This document shows positions 15,946 to 25,979 of a DNA stretch of 64,000 nt, piece after piece. The notes below the pieces were generated by a model, which did no database searches, was not told the origin of the DNA, and worked only from the letters and a program-made list of their open reading frames with translations. Made by a program: the position numbers and the translations under genes. The DNA comes from Sphingobacterium sp. (GTDB lineage Bacteria; Bacteroidota; Bacteroidia; Sphingobacteriales; Sphingobacteriaceae), in contig JALAGS010000139.1 of the NCBI GenBank assembly GCA_022712315.1, positions 1 to 64,000 on the forward strand, written 5' to 3'. Position 1 is the stretch's first letter. Each line of letters begins with the position of its first letter.

Positions 15946-18702
15946 ATGAGAAAAAAGATTGTGGTGCTAATATTATTGGCTCTCGTCCTTATTGGTACAA
16001 GCTTTTTGACTTTTGGGAAAAAGGAGCCAGTGGATTTCAGCACCGAGGTTAAACCCATTTTGAATAAACATTGTATTACTTGCCATGGTGGCGTTAAGAA
16101 AAATGGCGGATTGAGCTTTCTATTTGAAAATGAAGCTTTCGCCAAAGCTGAATCGGGTAAGCCAGTGATTATTCGTGGTGATGCTGAACATAGTGAACTC
16201 GTGAAAAGGCTAATTGCTGATGATCCTGAACTACGTATGCCTTACAATGCCCCTAAATTGAATGACGATGAAATTGATATTCTCAAAAGATGGATTGATG
16301 AGGGAGCCAAGTGGGGAGAGCATTGGGCTTATACTTTACCGAAAGAAACAGAGGTTCCTAAGCCATTTTCGCTATTAGGTCTATTTGGAGTAAAACCGAA
16401 AGGAGTAAATAATGCCATCGATTTTTTTGTTTTGGATAAGTTGAAGGAAAAAAAACTTTCATTTTCAGATGAAGCAGATAAAGCCTCGTTATTGCGGAGA
16501 CTATATCTTGATTTAATCGGTATTCCACCTTCTTTGGCAGAAATACAGGCATTTGAAGCAGATCGTAGCAAGGAGGCTTATAGCCGAAGGGTAGATAGCT
16601 TGCTGTCTTCTCCAAGATATGGCGAGAAATGGGCTAGCTGGTGGTTAGATATGGCGCGATATGCAGATACCAAAGGATACGAGAAAGATGGTTCCCGTAG
16701 TATATGGACCTATCGTGATTGGGTTATTAAGGCTTTAAATAAAGATATGCCTTATGATGAATTTACAATTGAACAGCTTGCCGGAGATTTGCTTCCGGAT
16801 CCGACCAAGGATCAACTTATTGCAACGGCTTTTCATCGCAATACGATGAATAATGACGAAGGCGGTACAGACAGTGAAGAGTTTAGGATGGCTGCAGTGT
16901 TAGATCGGCTCAATACGACCTATCAAGTATGGTTGAGTACAACTTTTGAATGCGTACAATGCCATAGCCATACTTATGATCCATTTAAATTTGAGGAATA
17001 TTATAAATCGTTGGCTTTTTTTAATAATACCAGAGATGAAGATACACAGGGTGATCATCCAAAACTTCGTTTTTACACGAGCCAGGATGAAAAAAGAATT
17101 GACAGTATAAAAAGGTGGTTGTCGACAACAGGAAATTCAAGCCTGGTAAAATCAGCAGACCTCTTCCTTCACACATTAGAACCAAAAATACACGCCCATT
17201 ATAGTGACCAAATTGTAGATGGCGCTCTGTATGATACAAAATGGTTAGGGGTCAGAAGCGGCGGATCGGCGCGGTTAAAAGGTATTACCCTAGACCATAA
17301 GCAACAATTTTTTATGAATTTTTGGACAGCTGAAGTCGGAGGAAAAATGGAAATTCATCTGGATAAACCTACTGGACCGATACTCACCACTGTTGATTTG
17401 CCAAATATTTCTGGAAGGCAGGTTATTCAATCTCCAATCAACACGACTCAGGGTGTACACGATTTGTATCTAGTTTTCAAGAATCCTTCTGTGGCCAAGG
17501 GACAACCAATCTGTATGATCGAGTGGTTTGCTTTCCGCGAGAATTTCCCATACGAGAAATCATTGGAAAATAGCAATTTTCAAAAGACTTTTCTTCAGCT
17601 TGTCAATATGCAACCTGAAAGTGTGCCCGTCATGATTGAAAATCCTAAAGATATGCATCGCAAAACAAATGTATTTATACGTGGGAACCGACTTTCCCTT
17701 GGTGCGGAGGTTGAACCTGCTGTTCCGGCATCGCTAAATGCTTTTCCAAAAGGAGCGAAACCTAATCGCTTAGGATTTGCGCAATGGATTGTGAGTAAGG
17801 ATAACCCTTTAACGGCACGAACCTTGGTTAATCGTGTATGGGCCCAGCTATTTGGCCGTGGATTGGTGGAGCCTTTAGGCGATATGGGAACACAGAGTAT
17901 TCCACCCATCCATCGGGAATTATTGGATTATCTGGCGCTCGATTTAATGAATTCAAAAAAATGGAGTATAAAAAAGCTGATTCGGGAGATTGTATTATCC
18001 GGAACATATAAACAGTCCTCAAGTTTGAATAATTCAAATTTAGAAAAGGATCCTCAGAATTATTATTTGGCACGCGGGCCACGATTTAGGTTATCAGCCG
18101 AACAGATTCGGGATCAGGCATTGTCAGTAAGTGGATTGCTCAGCAGTAAAATGTATGGACCTAGTGTGATGCCTTATCAGCCAGAAGGGGTTTGGATGAC
18201 CGTCTATAGTGGTGAATCCTGGGTGAAAAGTGCAGGTGAGGATCAGTACAGAAGAGGTGTCTATACTTTTTTGAAGCGTACAAGTCCCTATCCATCCTTT
18301 GTTTCTTTTGACGCATCAAGTAGAGAGGTTTGTCTTGTTGACCGTATACGGACCAATACACCGTTGCAGGCACTTGCGACATTAAATGATCCAGTTTATC
18401 TCGAAGCAGCGAAGCATCTTGGAGCGATCATGCAAAAAGAAGGAAATGGAAATCCGAGAAATAATATTGGAATCGGGTATAGGCATGCGATGTTGCGGGA
18501 TGCAGATGAAAAGAAAATAACAGCGCTGGAGGGTCTTTATAAAAAGGCTCTGCTCGATTTTAGCAGAAAACCTGAGGCGGCGGCTAAGTTTTTGGATGAA
18601 AATTTAGCCAAAAATAACGTAAAGACTTTGCCATCCAGGGCTGCTTATATGCTTGTTGCCAATGCAATGTTGAATATGGATGAGTTTTTAACAAAATCTT
18701 AA
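15946..18702 (+). CDS. Planctomycete-type cytochrome c / DUF1549-DUF1553 protein with CBM6-like insert
   Basis: This 918-residue secreted protein has an N-terminal hydrophobic anchor (residues 5-23), a PSCyt1 haem domain with CITCHGG (C43, C46, H47), a DUF1549 region (about 145-350) carrying a second CVQCH (C336, C339, H340), a beta-rich insert at about 425-530 that looks like a CBM6/35 carbohydrate-binding module (SGGSARLKG, GVHDLYLVFKN), and a C-terminal DUF1553 domain (NRVWAQLFGRGLVEPLGDMGTQS). It is the first gene of a four-gene operon. The family is thought to oxidise carbohydrates outside the cytoplasm with haem-linked electron transfer, but its reaction is not settled. Confidence 0.9.
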   Translation: MRKKIVVLILLALVLIGTSFLTFGKKEPVDFSTEVKPILNKHCITCHGGVKKNGGLSFLFENEAFAKAESGKPVIIRGDAEHSELVKRLIADDPELRMPYNAPKLNDDEIDILKRWIDEGAKWGEHWAYTLPKETEVPKPFSLLGLFGVKPKGVNNAIDFFVLDKLKEKKLSFSDEADKASLLRRLYLDLIGIPPSLAEIQAFEADRSKEAYSRRVDSLLSSPRYGEKWASWWLDMARYADTKGYEKDGSRSIWTYRDWVIKALNKDMPYDEFTIEQLAGDLLPDPTKDQLIATAFHRNTMNNDEGGTDSEEFRMAAVLDRLNTTYQVWLSTTFECVQCHSHTYDPFKFEEYYKSLAFFNNTRDEDTQGDHPKLRFYTSQDEKRIDSIKRWLSTTGNSSLVKSADLFLHTLEPKIHAHYSDQIVDGALYDTKWLGVRSGGSARLKGITLDHKQQFFMNFWTAEVGGKMEIHLDKPTGPILTTVDLPNISGRQVIQSPINTTQGVHDLYLVFKNPSVAKGQPICMIEWFAFRENFPYEKSLENSNFQKTFLQLVNMQPESVPVMIENPKDMHRKTNVFIRGNRLSLGAEVEPAVPASLNAFPKGAKPNRLGFAQWIVSKDNPLTARTLVNRVWAQLFGRGLVEPLGDMGTQSIPPIHRELLDYLALDLMNSKKWSIKKLIREIVLSGTYKQSSSLNNSNLEKDPQNYYLARGPRFRLSAEQIRDQALSVSGLLSSKMYGPSVMPYQPEGVWMTVYSGESWVKSAGEDQYRRGVYTFLKRTSPYPSFVSFDASSREVCLVDRIRTNTPLQALATLNDPVYLEAAKHLGAIMQKEGNGNPRNNIGIGYRHAMLRDADEKKITALEGLYKKALLDFSRKPEAAAKFLDENLAKNNVKTLPSRAAYMLVANAMLNMDEFLTKS

Positions 18703-18863
18703 AGAAATATATACCGCAGGCCTTAATAAAAGGCTGGTCGTACCGAAGCTTTTTCCAAGGTACAGGATTGTTGAATAAGAGTAAGAATATAAAAAATAAG
18801 TGAGCCTTACGTGGAAGTGAAAAATTTATTGACAAAGTATTGCTCATACGTAATGATAGTCAG

Positions 18864-20362
18864 ATGAAAGATCTAAATAAACTATTAAAAGAAGCGCAGC
18901 AATTTGAGCTACAGGCTGTCACGAGAAGACACTTTCTAAAGGACTGTGTAGCAGGATTGGTGGCATCGCGCTAGGAAGTCTCCTGACAGGCTGTGCTGGT
19001 TGGGGCCAATCAAAATCAGAAGATAAGCTTGACCTGAATGCACTGAATCCCTTAGTGCCCAAATCACCGCATTTTCCTGGTAAGGCAAAAAGTGTAATCT
19101 ATTTACACATGGCGGGAGCCCCCTCTCAACTTGAGTTATTCGATTATAAGCCTGCGCTACAGAAGCTGCATAATCAACCTTGTCCTGAGTCTTTATTAGC
19201 AGGGAAGAAATTTGCATTTATCCGTGGCATTCCCAAAATGCTTGGTCCACAGGCTACTTTCAAGCAATATGGGGCAAGTGGAGCTTGGGTGTCAGATCAT
19301 TTGCCACATTTTAGTAAAGTGGTAGATGAAGTGAGTTTTCTGAAGGCCATGCATACCGATCAGTTCAATCATGGTCCAGCGCAATTATTTATGCATACAG
19401 GAAGTGCCCGTCTAGGTAGGCCCAGTATTGGTTCTTGGGTAACCTATGGTTTGGGATCTGAAAATAGTAATTTGCCCGGATTTGTTGTGTTAACATCGGG
19501 CGGTAAAACTCCCGATGCAGGCAAAAGCGTGTGGGGAAGTGGATTTTTACCATCAGTATATCAAGGAGTCCAATGTCGTTCAAAAGGGGATCCTGTATTG
19601 TACATTGCCGATCCTGAGGGGATGGGTAGGGATATGAAACGTGATTTGATTGATGCGATAAATAACGTCAACAAAACTGAATATGATACTTTTAAAGATC
19701 CAGAAACCTTATCGCGAATCGCCCAATATGAGATGGCTTATAAAATGCAGGTTGCTGTTCCGGAAGTGATGGATATCAATAATGAACCTACCTATATTCA
19801 CGAATTGTATGGAACCGAGCCAGGTAAAGAATCCTTTGCCAATAATTGTCTTCTGGCTCGAAAACTTGTGGAGCAAGGGGTGCGATTCGTTCAGTTGTTC
19901 GATTGGGGCTGGGACAGTCATGGCACAAATCCTGCCGATTCAATTGATTTAGGCTTTAGAAATAAATGCAGGGAAATTGATCGACCAATGACAGCATTGA
20001 TTATGGATCTAAAACAGCGCGGTCTACTGGAAGAAACGTTGGTAGTGTGGGGTGGTGAATTTGGCCGTACGCCAATGCAAGAAAATAGGGATAATAGCGA
20101 TATGCCATTCCTTGGTCGGGATCATCACACAGATGCTTATACCATTTGGATGGCAGGCGGAGGAATTCGCAATGGAATTAGCTATGGTCAAACCGATGAT
20201 ATTGGATTTGCCGGAGTAGAAGGACGTAGTTCGGTACACGATGTACATGCAACCATGCTCCACCTTTTGGGCTTTGATCATGAGAAATTTACCTATGATT
20301 TTCAGGGCAGGCCGTTCCGGTTGACAGATGTCGAGGGTGAAATTATTCAAGCTATAATTTAA
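18864..20362 (+). pseudogene. DUF1501 protein, frameshift in the Tat signal region
   Basis: The conserved body (DUF1501, alkaline-phosphatase-like fold) runs in frame from about 18959: KSVIYLHMAGAPSQLELFDYKP, LFDWGWDSHG, VVWGGEFGRTPMQENRDNSDMPFLGRDHH. Its natural start is the ATG at 18864 in another frame, which gives a Tat signal with TRRHFLKDCVAG and then hits TAG at 18972. Shifting by one base near 18957 continues as GGIALGSLLTGC, the expected end of the signal. One base is therefore missing (or two gained). Either the gene is broken, the sequence has an error, or translation starts inside at 19055 and the export signal is lost. It is second in the operon. Confidence 0.8.
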
Positions 20363-20366
20363 AAAG

Positions 20367-21239
20367 ATGAAACAGCTTTTAGTATTCATTTTATGTATGA
20401 ACAGTTTTCTTTCCCTGACTGCTCAACATGTACACATAAAATATTATTGTACCAATTGGGGAAATACGGATTCTTGGGATAAATTCTGTTTACGTGTAAA
20501 AAATGCGGGATACGATGGTGTTGAAGCCTGGTTGCCAAGTAACCCAAGTGAGCGTAAGGAGATGGTGGATGCCTTACACAAATATGGATTGGGTTTAGGT
20601 CTGCTCTCAGGAGGATCCGGAGGAACATTTGAGGAGTATAAGAAATCCTTTAAACATAATCTGGATGAAGCAATACAGGCGAAACCTGATTATATCAATT
20701 GTCACACAGGTAAAGATTATTATTCATTTGATCAGAATAAAGCATTGATTGAACTTGCCTACGCTACTAAAACACAGTCTCAAATACCCATTTACCATGA
20801 GACACACCGCGGAAGGTTTAGTTTTGCGGCACATGTGACCAAGGAGTATTTGGAAAAGATTCCGAAATTGCGACTTGCATTGGACATCTCGCATTGGTGC
20901 AATGTCCATGAATCCATGCTTTCCGATCAAACCGAAACCGTTACAGCCGCTCTCTCTCGAACGGAGCATATTCATGCTCGAGTTGGACATCCCGAAGGGC
21001 CGCAGGTTAACGATCCAACGGCTCCTGAGTGGAAACAGATTGTTGCACAGCATCTAGCGTGGTGGGACACAGTTGTTGCTATGCACAAAGAAAATGGGGC
21101 AAAATTATTGACCATAACCACCGAATTTGGCCCTGCGGGTTATTTACCTACTTTGCCATTTACGCAACAACCGGTCGCAGATCAATGGTCTATTAACGTA
21201 TATATGTTGAATTTACTCAAAGACAGATATAAAGAATGA
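20367..21239 (+). CDS. Secreted sugar phosphate isomerase/epimerase-like TIM barrel
   Basis: This 290-residue protein has a signal peptide (MKQLLVFILCMNSFLSLTAQ) and an AP-endonuclease-2-type TIM barrel. The strands include GYDGVEAWL, YINCHTGKDYYS, IPIYHETHRGR, LRLALDISHW, HIHARVGHPEGPQ and LTITTEFGPAGY, with Glu/Asp/His residues placed as in the metal site of sugar isomerases. Members near DUF1501/DUF1553 genes are believed to act on oxidised sugars in the periplasm. It starts 4 bp after the DUF1501 stop and overlaps the next gene by 4 bp (ATGA), so it is firmly in the operon. Confidence 0.85.
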   Translation: MKQLLVFILCMNSFLSLTAQHVHIKYYCTNWGNTDSWDKFCLRVKNAGYDGVEAWLPSNPSERKEMVDALHKYGLGLGLLSGGSGGTFEEYKKSFKHNLDEAIQAKPDYINCHTGKDYYSFDQNKALIELAYATKTQSQIPIYHETHRGRFSFAAHVTKEYLEKIPKLRLALDISHWCNVHESMLSDQTETVTAALSRTEHIHARVGHPEGPQVNDPTAPEWKQIVAQHLAWWDTVVAMHKENGAKLLTITTEFGPAGYLPTLPFTQQPVADQWSINVYMLNLLKDRYKE

Positions 21240-22672
21240 TAGTTTTCTTTGACGAATTATTGACCTTTTTTGGACGATTTCATCCGCTTTTGGTTCATCT
21301 TCCTATTGGAATTTTGCTGCTTGCTTTTTTTATGGCAATGATGACGCGCGTAAAAGACGGAGCGATTTACTTGCCTGCTATTCGGCTTTCCTTATTCCTT
21401 GGAGCTATAGCTGCCACAATTGCAGCTATGTCGGGATACCTGCTTTCACGAAATGGAGGCTATGAGGATGAAGTGCTGGACTATCACAAATGGTTGGGAA
21501 TAGCTGTCGCCATAGGTAGTTTATTGCTTTGGTTTCTCTATCGTAAAGAACCTACCGGTTCAGTTTGGCTGAAAAAAGTATTTGTATTTCGCTTTTGGCT
21601 CTTTCTTAGTTTAGTACTCTTACTTGGCTTCACTGGGCATTACGGCGGCACTTTGACCCATGGAAAGGGGTATTTCATGGAGGCAATGCCGCTTGCTTTA
21701 AAAAAGCTATTTACTGGGGGAGAAGATAAAGATGAGATTTTTATTGTTGAAAATGCGCAGGAGGCAGGGGCCTATGCAGGTATTATTCAACCTATTCTCA
21801 AACAACGGTGTCAGAGCTGCCACGGTCAAAAGAAACATGAAGGCGGATTAGCATTGGATAGTAAAGACAATTTGTTGAGAGGAGGAGAGAATGGAGCTGT
21901 GCTGATGGCAAACGATTCGAAAAAAAGTGAGCTATATAATCGCTTAGTCCTGCCAGAAGGACATAAGAAACGTATGCCACCCAAAGGTCGGACACCGATT
22001 AGTGCTGACCAGATTAAGCTAATCGCCTGGTGGATTGACCATGGTGCTGATTTTAATAAGAAAGTACGTGAATTGCCTCAGACGGGGGAAATTGCTCATA
22101 TCCTAAAGAGATTGGAAACGGGAGAAAAAGACGAGCCGTCGGTATTGTATGCAGATTTACCCCTAGCGCCAGCTTTGCCGAAAGAAAAAGTGAATGTTTG
22201 GCAGGCGAAAGGTATAAAGGTCATCCAGATCGCAAAGGATAATAACTTCGTCATGGTAAACGCTATTAATTACCCAAAATTTAGCGATAAGGATCTTCAG
22301 GAATTATTGGCAATTAAAGATAATATCGTGCAGTTGAAATTAGGAAATACTGCTGTTACAGATCTTGCTTTCCCGACCTTGTCTGCAATGCCGATTCTTT
22401 CCCGTTTGCATCTGGAAAACACAGCTGTTTCTGATGCTGGGCTGACACAGCTTAAGGGCATGTCGAAATTAGCTTACCTGAATCTCAGTGGTACAAAAGT
22501 AACCTCAAAAGGCTTATTAGAATTGAATGATCTTCCTAGTTTAAAGAATATTTATCTCTATAAAATAGCAAATCAGGATGCAGCCATATTAAAACAGCTA
22601 AATCCTAAAATTAAAATTGATACCGGTAATTATAGTTTGCCTTTTATTGCCACAGATACCATTCGGTTTTGA
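21236..22672 (+). CDS. DUF2231-like membrane / c-type cytochrome / LRR protein
   Basis: This 478-residue protein is the last gene of the operon. Residues 1-150 form four to five membrane helices with conserved His (FFGRFHPLLVHLPIG, YHKWLGIAV, FTGHYGGTLTHGKG), resembling the DUF2231 membrane family. A PSCyt1 haem domain follows with CQSCHG (C192, C195, H196) and RMPPKGRTPISADQIKLIAWWIDHGADF. The last 130 residues are leucine-rich repeats (LKLGNTAVTDLAFPTL, LHLENTAVSDAGLTQL, LNLSGTKVTSKGLLEL). It probably links the extracytoplasmic proteins to the membrane electron chain. Confidence 0.88.
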   Translation: MIVFFDELLTFFGRFHPLLVHLPIGILLLAFFMAMMTRVKDGAIYLPAIRLSLFLGAIAATIAAMSGYLLSRNGGYEDEVLDYHKWLGIAVAIGSLLLWFLYRKEPTGSVWLKKVFVFRFWLFLSLVLLLGFTGHYGGTLTHGKGYFMEAMPLALKKLFTGGEDKDEIFIVENAQEAGAYAGIIQPILKQRCQSCHGQKKHEGGLALDSKDNLLRGGENGAVLMANDSKKSELYNRLVLPEGHKKRMPPKGRTPISADQIKLIAWWIDHGADFNKKVRELPQTGEIAHILKRLETGEKDEPSVLYADLPLAPALPKEKVNVWQAKGIKVIQIAKDNNFVMVNAINYPKFSDKDLQELLAIKDNIVQLKLGNTAVTDLAFPTLSAMPILSRLHLENTAVSDAGLTQLKGMSKLAYLNLSGTKVTSKGLLELNDLPSLKNIYLYKIANQDAAILKQLNPKIKIDTGNYSLPFIATDTIRF

Positions 22673-22795
22673 TGTTTGCTGCTGATTAGATTGGCAGTGA
22701 AGCGCTCCCATTTAATCGACTATTATTGGACTTGCGTGCTAAAAATAGTTTTTAGCTAAATAAAAGGCGCTACATATATAAGGAGAGGGCAAAAT

Positions 22796-22831
22796 AAAAA
22801 GAGCAGAAAGAATTTTCTATCTGCTCTTTTT
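22796..22831. terminator. Bidirectional terminator between convergent operons
   Basis: AAAAAGAGCAGA (22796-22807) pairs with TCTGCTCTTTTT (22820-22831) around a 12-base loop, with a T-run on either strand. Confidence 0.85.
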
Positions 22832-22846
22832 GTAACAAAGAAATAT

Positions 22847-24145
22847 TTATTTTTTGTCTGGATGTTCTAATAATTCAATGGCATCATAGAGTACACCGGC
22901 CTCACCTCGGAAGGTTCCGGAACCCTCGGGTTTGTTATCTTTTGTGTACCATTCATAAAATCCTTTATTTTTGATAACACGAGCAAGCATTGGCTGTATT
23001 TGTTCGTAAGCTTCTTGCTGGAACCCATTTTTTACAAGCTGCTGGATCATACGGCCACCAAACCAAGTCCAGTCCCCGCCGTTTTGATAACCATACGGGT
23101 ACATTCCTTTGTTCTTAAATGAACCTGCCGGATAAGTGGGGTATACCGTGAGGCCAATTGTTGCTGCTCCTGCATCCTTTACATTTTTAATCATTTTGTC
23201 GAGTGAAACTTTAATTTGCTCTTTGTTGAGTAAATTAGCTTCAATAGCGATGGCGGTTCCTCCATGATAATAGATTTGATTTTCATCAAACTCGGCTGCA
23301 AAAGGAGAACCTTTGATATAAATATGGGGAATAAACTTTTGATTTTTTTCGTCCCACAGATGTTTCATTGTATTACTCGCAATTGACGATCGGATCTTTC
23401 CCCATTTTTCTCTTTTCTCAGGAAAAAGATCCATGTAATTGTCAAGTGCAATCAGAAACATGGCATTGTCATAGATATCTAACGCGATATGTGAATTTTC
23501 ATCGAGATGAACACCCCAATCATGTTCAGGTTGGACATCCCCCCAATCGACAGTTGTAGCACCCCAGAGAAGACCATAAGTATCGTTGTAACGTTTATCC
23601 AATAAAAATTGTAAGGCATGTTCCATACGATCTTTTACTGCCGTGTCACCAATTTTTTCGTTGAGAAATGCCTTATCTTTAGTCGCAACGATATATTTAT
23701 GTATCGCTTGAATTAAAGATGATTCCTGGTCTGTCTCGACAGTATTCTTATGGGCGGCATACTCAGGTGCTAATGGACTCGTAATTGTGTAATAATCCGA
23801 TACCCCGTTTTTTAGGCTAGACTTTTTGACAAATCCGTCGGCAATATTACCATCGGCTCCCTGGAGTTTAAAGAATAGGGCTAATTGGTCCTTAATCTGT
23901 TCATGAGGGTGCACTTTTGTCGCTAGGGTGATAAATGTATTGTAATCTCTAATCCATACCTCACTGTATCCATCACCTGCATTGAATCCACTTTTGATGA
24001 CATTTGTTGCCATGTTTTTAACAAGGCTAAAGCTGCTATCTTTCTGGATGCTGTCCTGCAAATTGGTGGTTGAAACTTTGCCGCCGGCATTTTGGCAGGA
24101 CAATAACAATAGTGATGATGATAATGCAAAAAATATATTTCTCAT
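22847..24145 (-). CDS. Lipoprotein six-hairpin glycosidase-like protein (paralogue 1)
   Basis: This 432-residue lipoprotein has the signal MRNIFFALSSSLLLLSC (Cys 17). The mature part is all helical, with aromatic and acidic motifs of (alpha/alpha)6-barrel glycosidases: GYSEVWIRDYNTF, LLWGATTVDWGDVQPE, IYDNAMFLIAL, YYHGGTAIAIEA, YQNGGDWTWFGGRMIQQL. I could not match it to one GH family. GH125, GH63 and GDE_C types look similar in fold only. It is about half identical by eye to the product at 28198-29529. It is third in an operon with the sugar transporter and phosphomannose isomerase, so an alpha-mannoside or related glycan is a likely substrate. Confidence 0.7.
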   Translation of the reverse strand: MRNIFFALSSSLLLLSCQNAGGKVSTTNLQDSIQKDSSFSLVKNMATNVIKSGFNAGDGYSEVWIRDYNTFITLATKVHPHEQIKDQLALFFKLQGADGNIADGFVKKSSLKNGVSDYYTITSPLAPEYAAHKNTVETDQESSLIQAIHKYIVATKDKAFLNEKIGDTAVKDRMEHALQFLLDKRYNDTYGLLWGATTVDWGDVQPEHDWGVHLDENSHIALDIYDNAMFLIALDNYMDLFPEKREKWGKIRSSIASNTMKHLWDEKNQKFIPHIYIKGSPFAAEFDENQIYYHGGTAIAIEANLLNKEQIKVSLDKMIKNVKDAGAATIGLTVYPTYPAGSFKNKGMYPYGYQNGGDWTWFGGRMIQQLVKNGFQQEAYEQIQPMLARVIKNKGFYEWYTKDNKPEGSGTFRGEAGVLYDAIELLEHPDKK

Positions 24146-24175
24146 TGTATTATTGGTTTATCGTTACAAATTTGA

Positions 24176-25930
24176 TTAACACTTCGAATCTTTGACGAAA
24201 GATTGGATAACTTTTACTTTGCCTATCCCCAAATTGCGTAGTGTATACGAGCTAGCTGCTGCTGGAACTGCAAACGTCTCTGCATAGTGAAAAACCTTTT
24301 TCATACCATGCTCGGTAGTCAGCTCAATTGCTTCACCTTCGACAAGCATCATGATATGACATTGTCCTTGCGTATTAATTGTAACAGCCTGCTCGAATTC
24401 ATACCTAAAAACATCGTAGAAATGATCTTCATGCGTTGGCAAGTGTATTCTTCTTGTTTCCCCCTCAAGAACTTCTTCTTTAGGCTGAGACAATAGCGTA
24501 TTTTTGACAACATCGCCTTTACGATTAAAATTGAGGTTGGCGAAAGCCCTATCAATATTTAATGGCCGGGGTTTACCATCTAAATCTGGGCGCACCCAAT
24601 CATACATTTTAAAGGTGTAGTTGTATGGGGTGGCGCTGATTTCGAGCACGAGATTATCTACGCCAGAAGAATGTACCGTGCCATGGGGAATCAAATATAA
24701 TTGATGTTTTTTTGATTCAAATTTTTGAACATATTGTTCGATATCCATGGCTATTCCAGTATGAAAGCTATCCTCTAATGCTTTACGAAATTCCTTGGCG
24801 TTAATATTGTCCTGAAACCCCAAATATACCTGAGCATTATCTTTTCTATCGACGATATAATAGGATTCATCCTGTGTGAAATTTTCTCCAAATTCTTCCT
24901 TAGCATAGGTTGGACTAGGGTGGCATTGAATCGATAAGTTTCCGCCATCAAATGTATCCAGAAAATTGAATCGTATTGGAAACTCGACGTCGAAGCGTTG
25001 CTGTGCACGGCCAAGTACATTCGCACTTTCCTGAAACATCAATTGATCAAAAGAAATTTCTAAAGTAAGTCCATTCGCTTCGAGCACTATGCCATTTTCA
25101 GGGACGATCATTTCAAAAGACCATGCGTAATTTTTGACATGCTGATCGATACCGGTGAGGTGATCTTTCATCCAGTGTCCTCCCCATACGCCAGGCTCAA
25201 AGGTTGGTCTCACTCGAAAATAGTTTTGGGACATAGCTAGGAGAGTGGCCTGTAAATCCTGACCAGTAATCCAAGGTAAGTCTGTTGGCGATTGCTGATC
25301 GGCAAGAAACTCAACACGGGAAAGGATAGCTCTTTTATGTCTATTCAGAATTTCCCAGTCAACAAAATAATAACGTTTGTATGTTTCCTTCTGGCTGATC
25401 TGAGTTGAGCAGCCTAAATTTAAAGCTACTCCAGCACGCATGCGTTGTATAAGCACATTTTTGGGAAGATCAATATACATGACCTTCTTAGACTCATCGA
25501 GCAATGATGCTCCAGGACCGTAAAAGATGATATGCTCATTTTGAAGTGATCTGGAACTTAAGAATATGTTTTGAAGGGCCGTTAACTTTTCTGTATCAAA
25601 ATATTCAATGAGTTTAACGGGTGTCTTTTTTCCGAAGAGAGGGTCGTTGCCTCCAAGGTAAGGCGAAATGATCTCCTGGATCTCCGACTCAGACTTTAAA
25701 GCTGAATCCATGGCAATAAATCGTGTACTTACGCCTTGTTTTTCGAATTCTTGCTTAAGTTTGGATATAATTGTTTCCCAGTTAACACCCACAAAACCAT
25801 CAATGCAATGTATATGATGTGTAATGAGATGCGCGACAAGATCCTGATAAGAATTTGATAGCGTTCCTTGAACCGGAAACGTTGGCAGGATTTCGTACTG
25901 AAAAGGTTTTGTTTGAATATTCGGATACAT
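24176..25930 (-). CDS. Phosphomannose isomerase (class I type) with N-terminal kinase-like domain
   Basis: The C-terminal two-thirds (from about residue 245) is a class I mannose-6-phosphate isomerase cupin: RVRPTFEPGVWGGHWMKDHL, LSIQCHPSPTYAKEEFGENFTQDESYYIVD, LYLIPHGTVHSSGVDNLVLEISATPYNYTFKMYDWVRPD. The metal ligands are in QCHP and the later His and Glu. The N-terminal 200 residues resemble a P-loop nucleoside-kinase fold, but the P-loop reads GFVGVNWE, without Lys and Ser/Thr. The chosen start (MYPNIQTKPF) avoids overlapping the transporter gene; an in-frame start at 26014 would add 28 residues. Product 584 residues, in the mannoside operon. Confidence 0.8.
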   Translation of the reverse strand: MYPNIQTKPFQYEILPTFPVQGTLSNSYQDLVAHLITHHIHCIDGFVGVNWETIISKLKQEFEKQGVSTRFIAMDSALKSESEIQEIISPYLGGNDPLFGKKTPVKLIEYFDTEKLTALQNIFLSSRSLQNEHIIFYGPGASLLDESKKVMYIDLPKNVLIQRMRAGVALNLGCSTQISQKETYKRYYFVDWEILNRHKRAILSRVEFLADQQSPTDLPWITGQDLQATLLAMSQNYFRVRPTFEPGVWGGHWMKDHLTGIDQHVKNYAWSFEMIVPENGIVLEANGLTLEISFDQLMFQESANVLGRAQQRFDVEFPIRFNFLDTFDGGNLSIQCHPSPTYAKEEFGENFTQDESYYIVDRKDNAQVYLGFQDNINAKEFRKALEDSFHTGIAMDIEQYVQKFESKKHQLYLIPHGTVHSSGVDNLVLEISATPYNYTFKMYDWVRPDLDGKPRPLNIDRAFANLNFNRKGDVVKNTLLSQPKEEVLEGETRRIHLPTHEDHFYDVFRYEFEQAVTINTQGQCHIMMLVEGEAIELTTEHGMKKVFHYAETFAVPAAASSYTLRNLGIGKVKVIQSFVKDSKC

Positions 25931-25979
25931 ATGATGTAATTTATTGCAAATAGATAGTTTTGAATTAATATGCTTTTGC

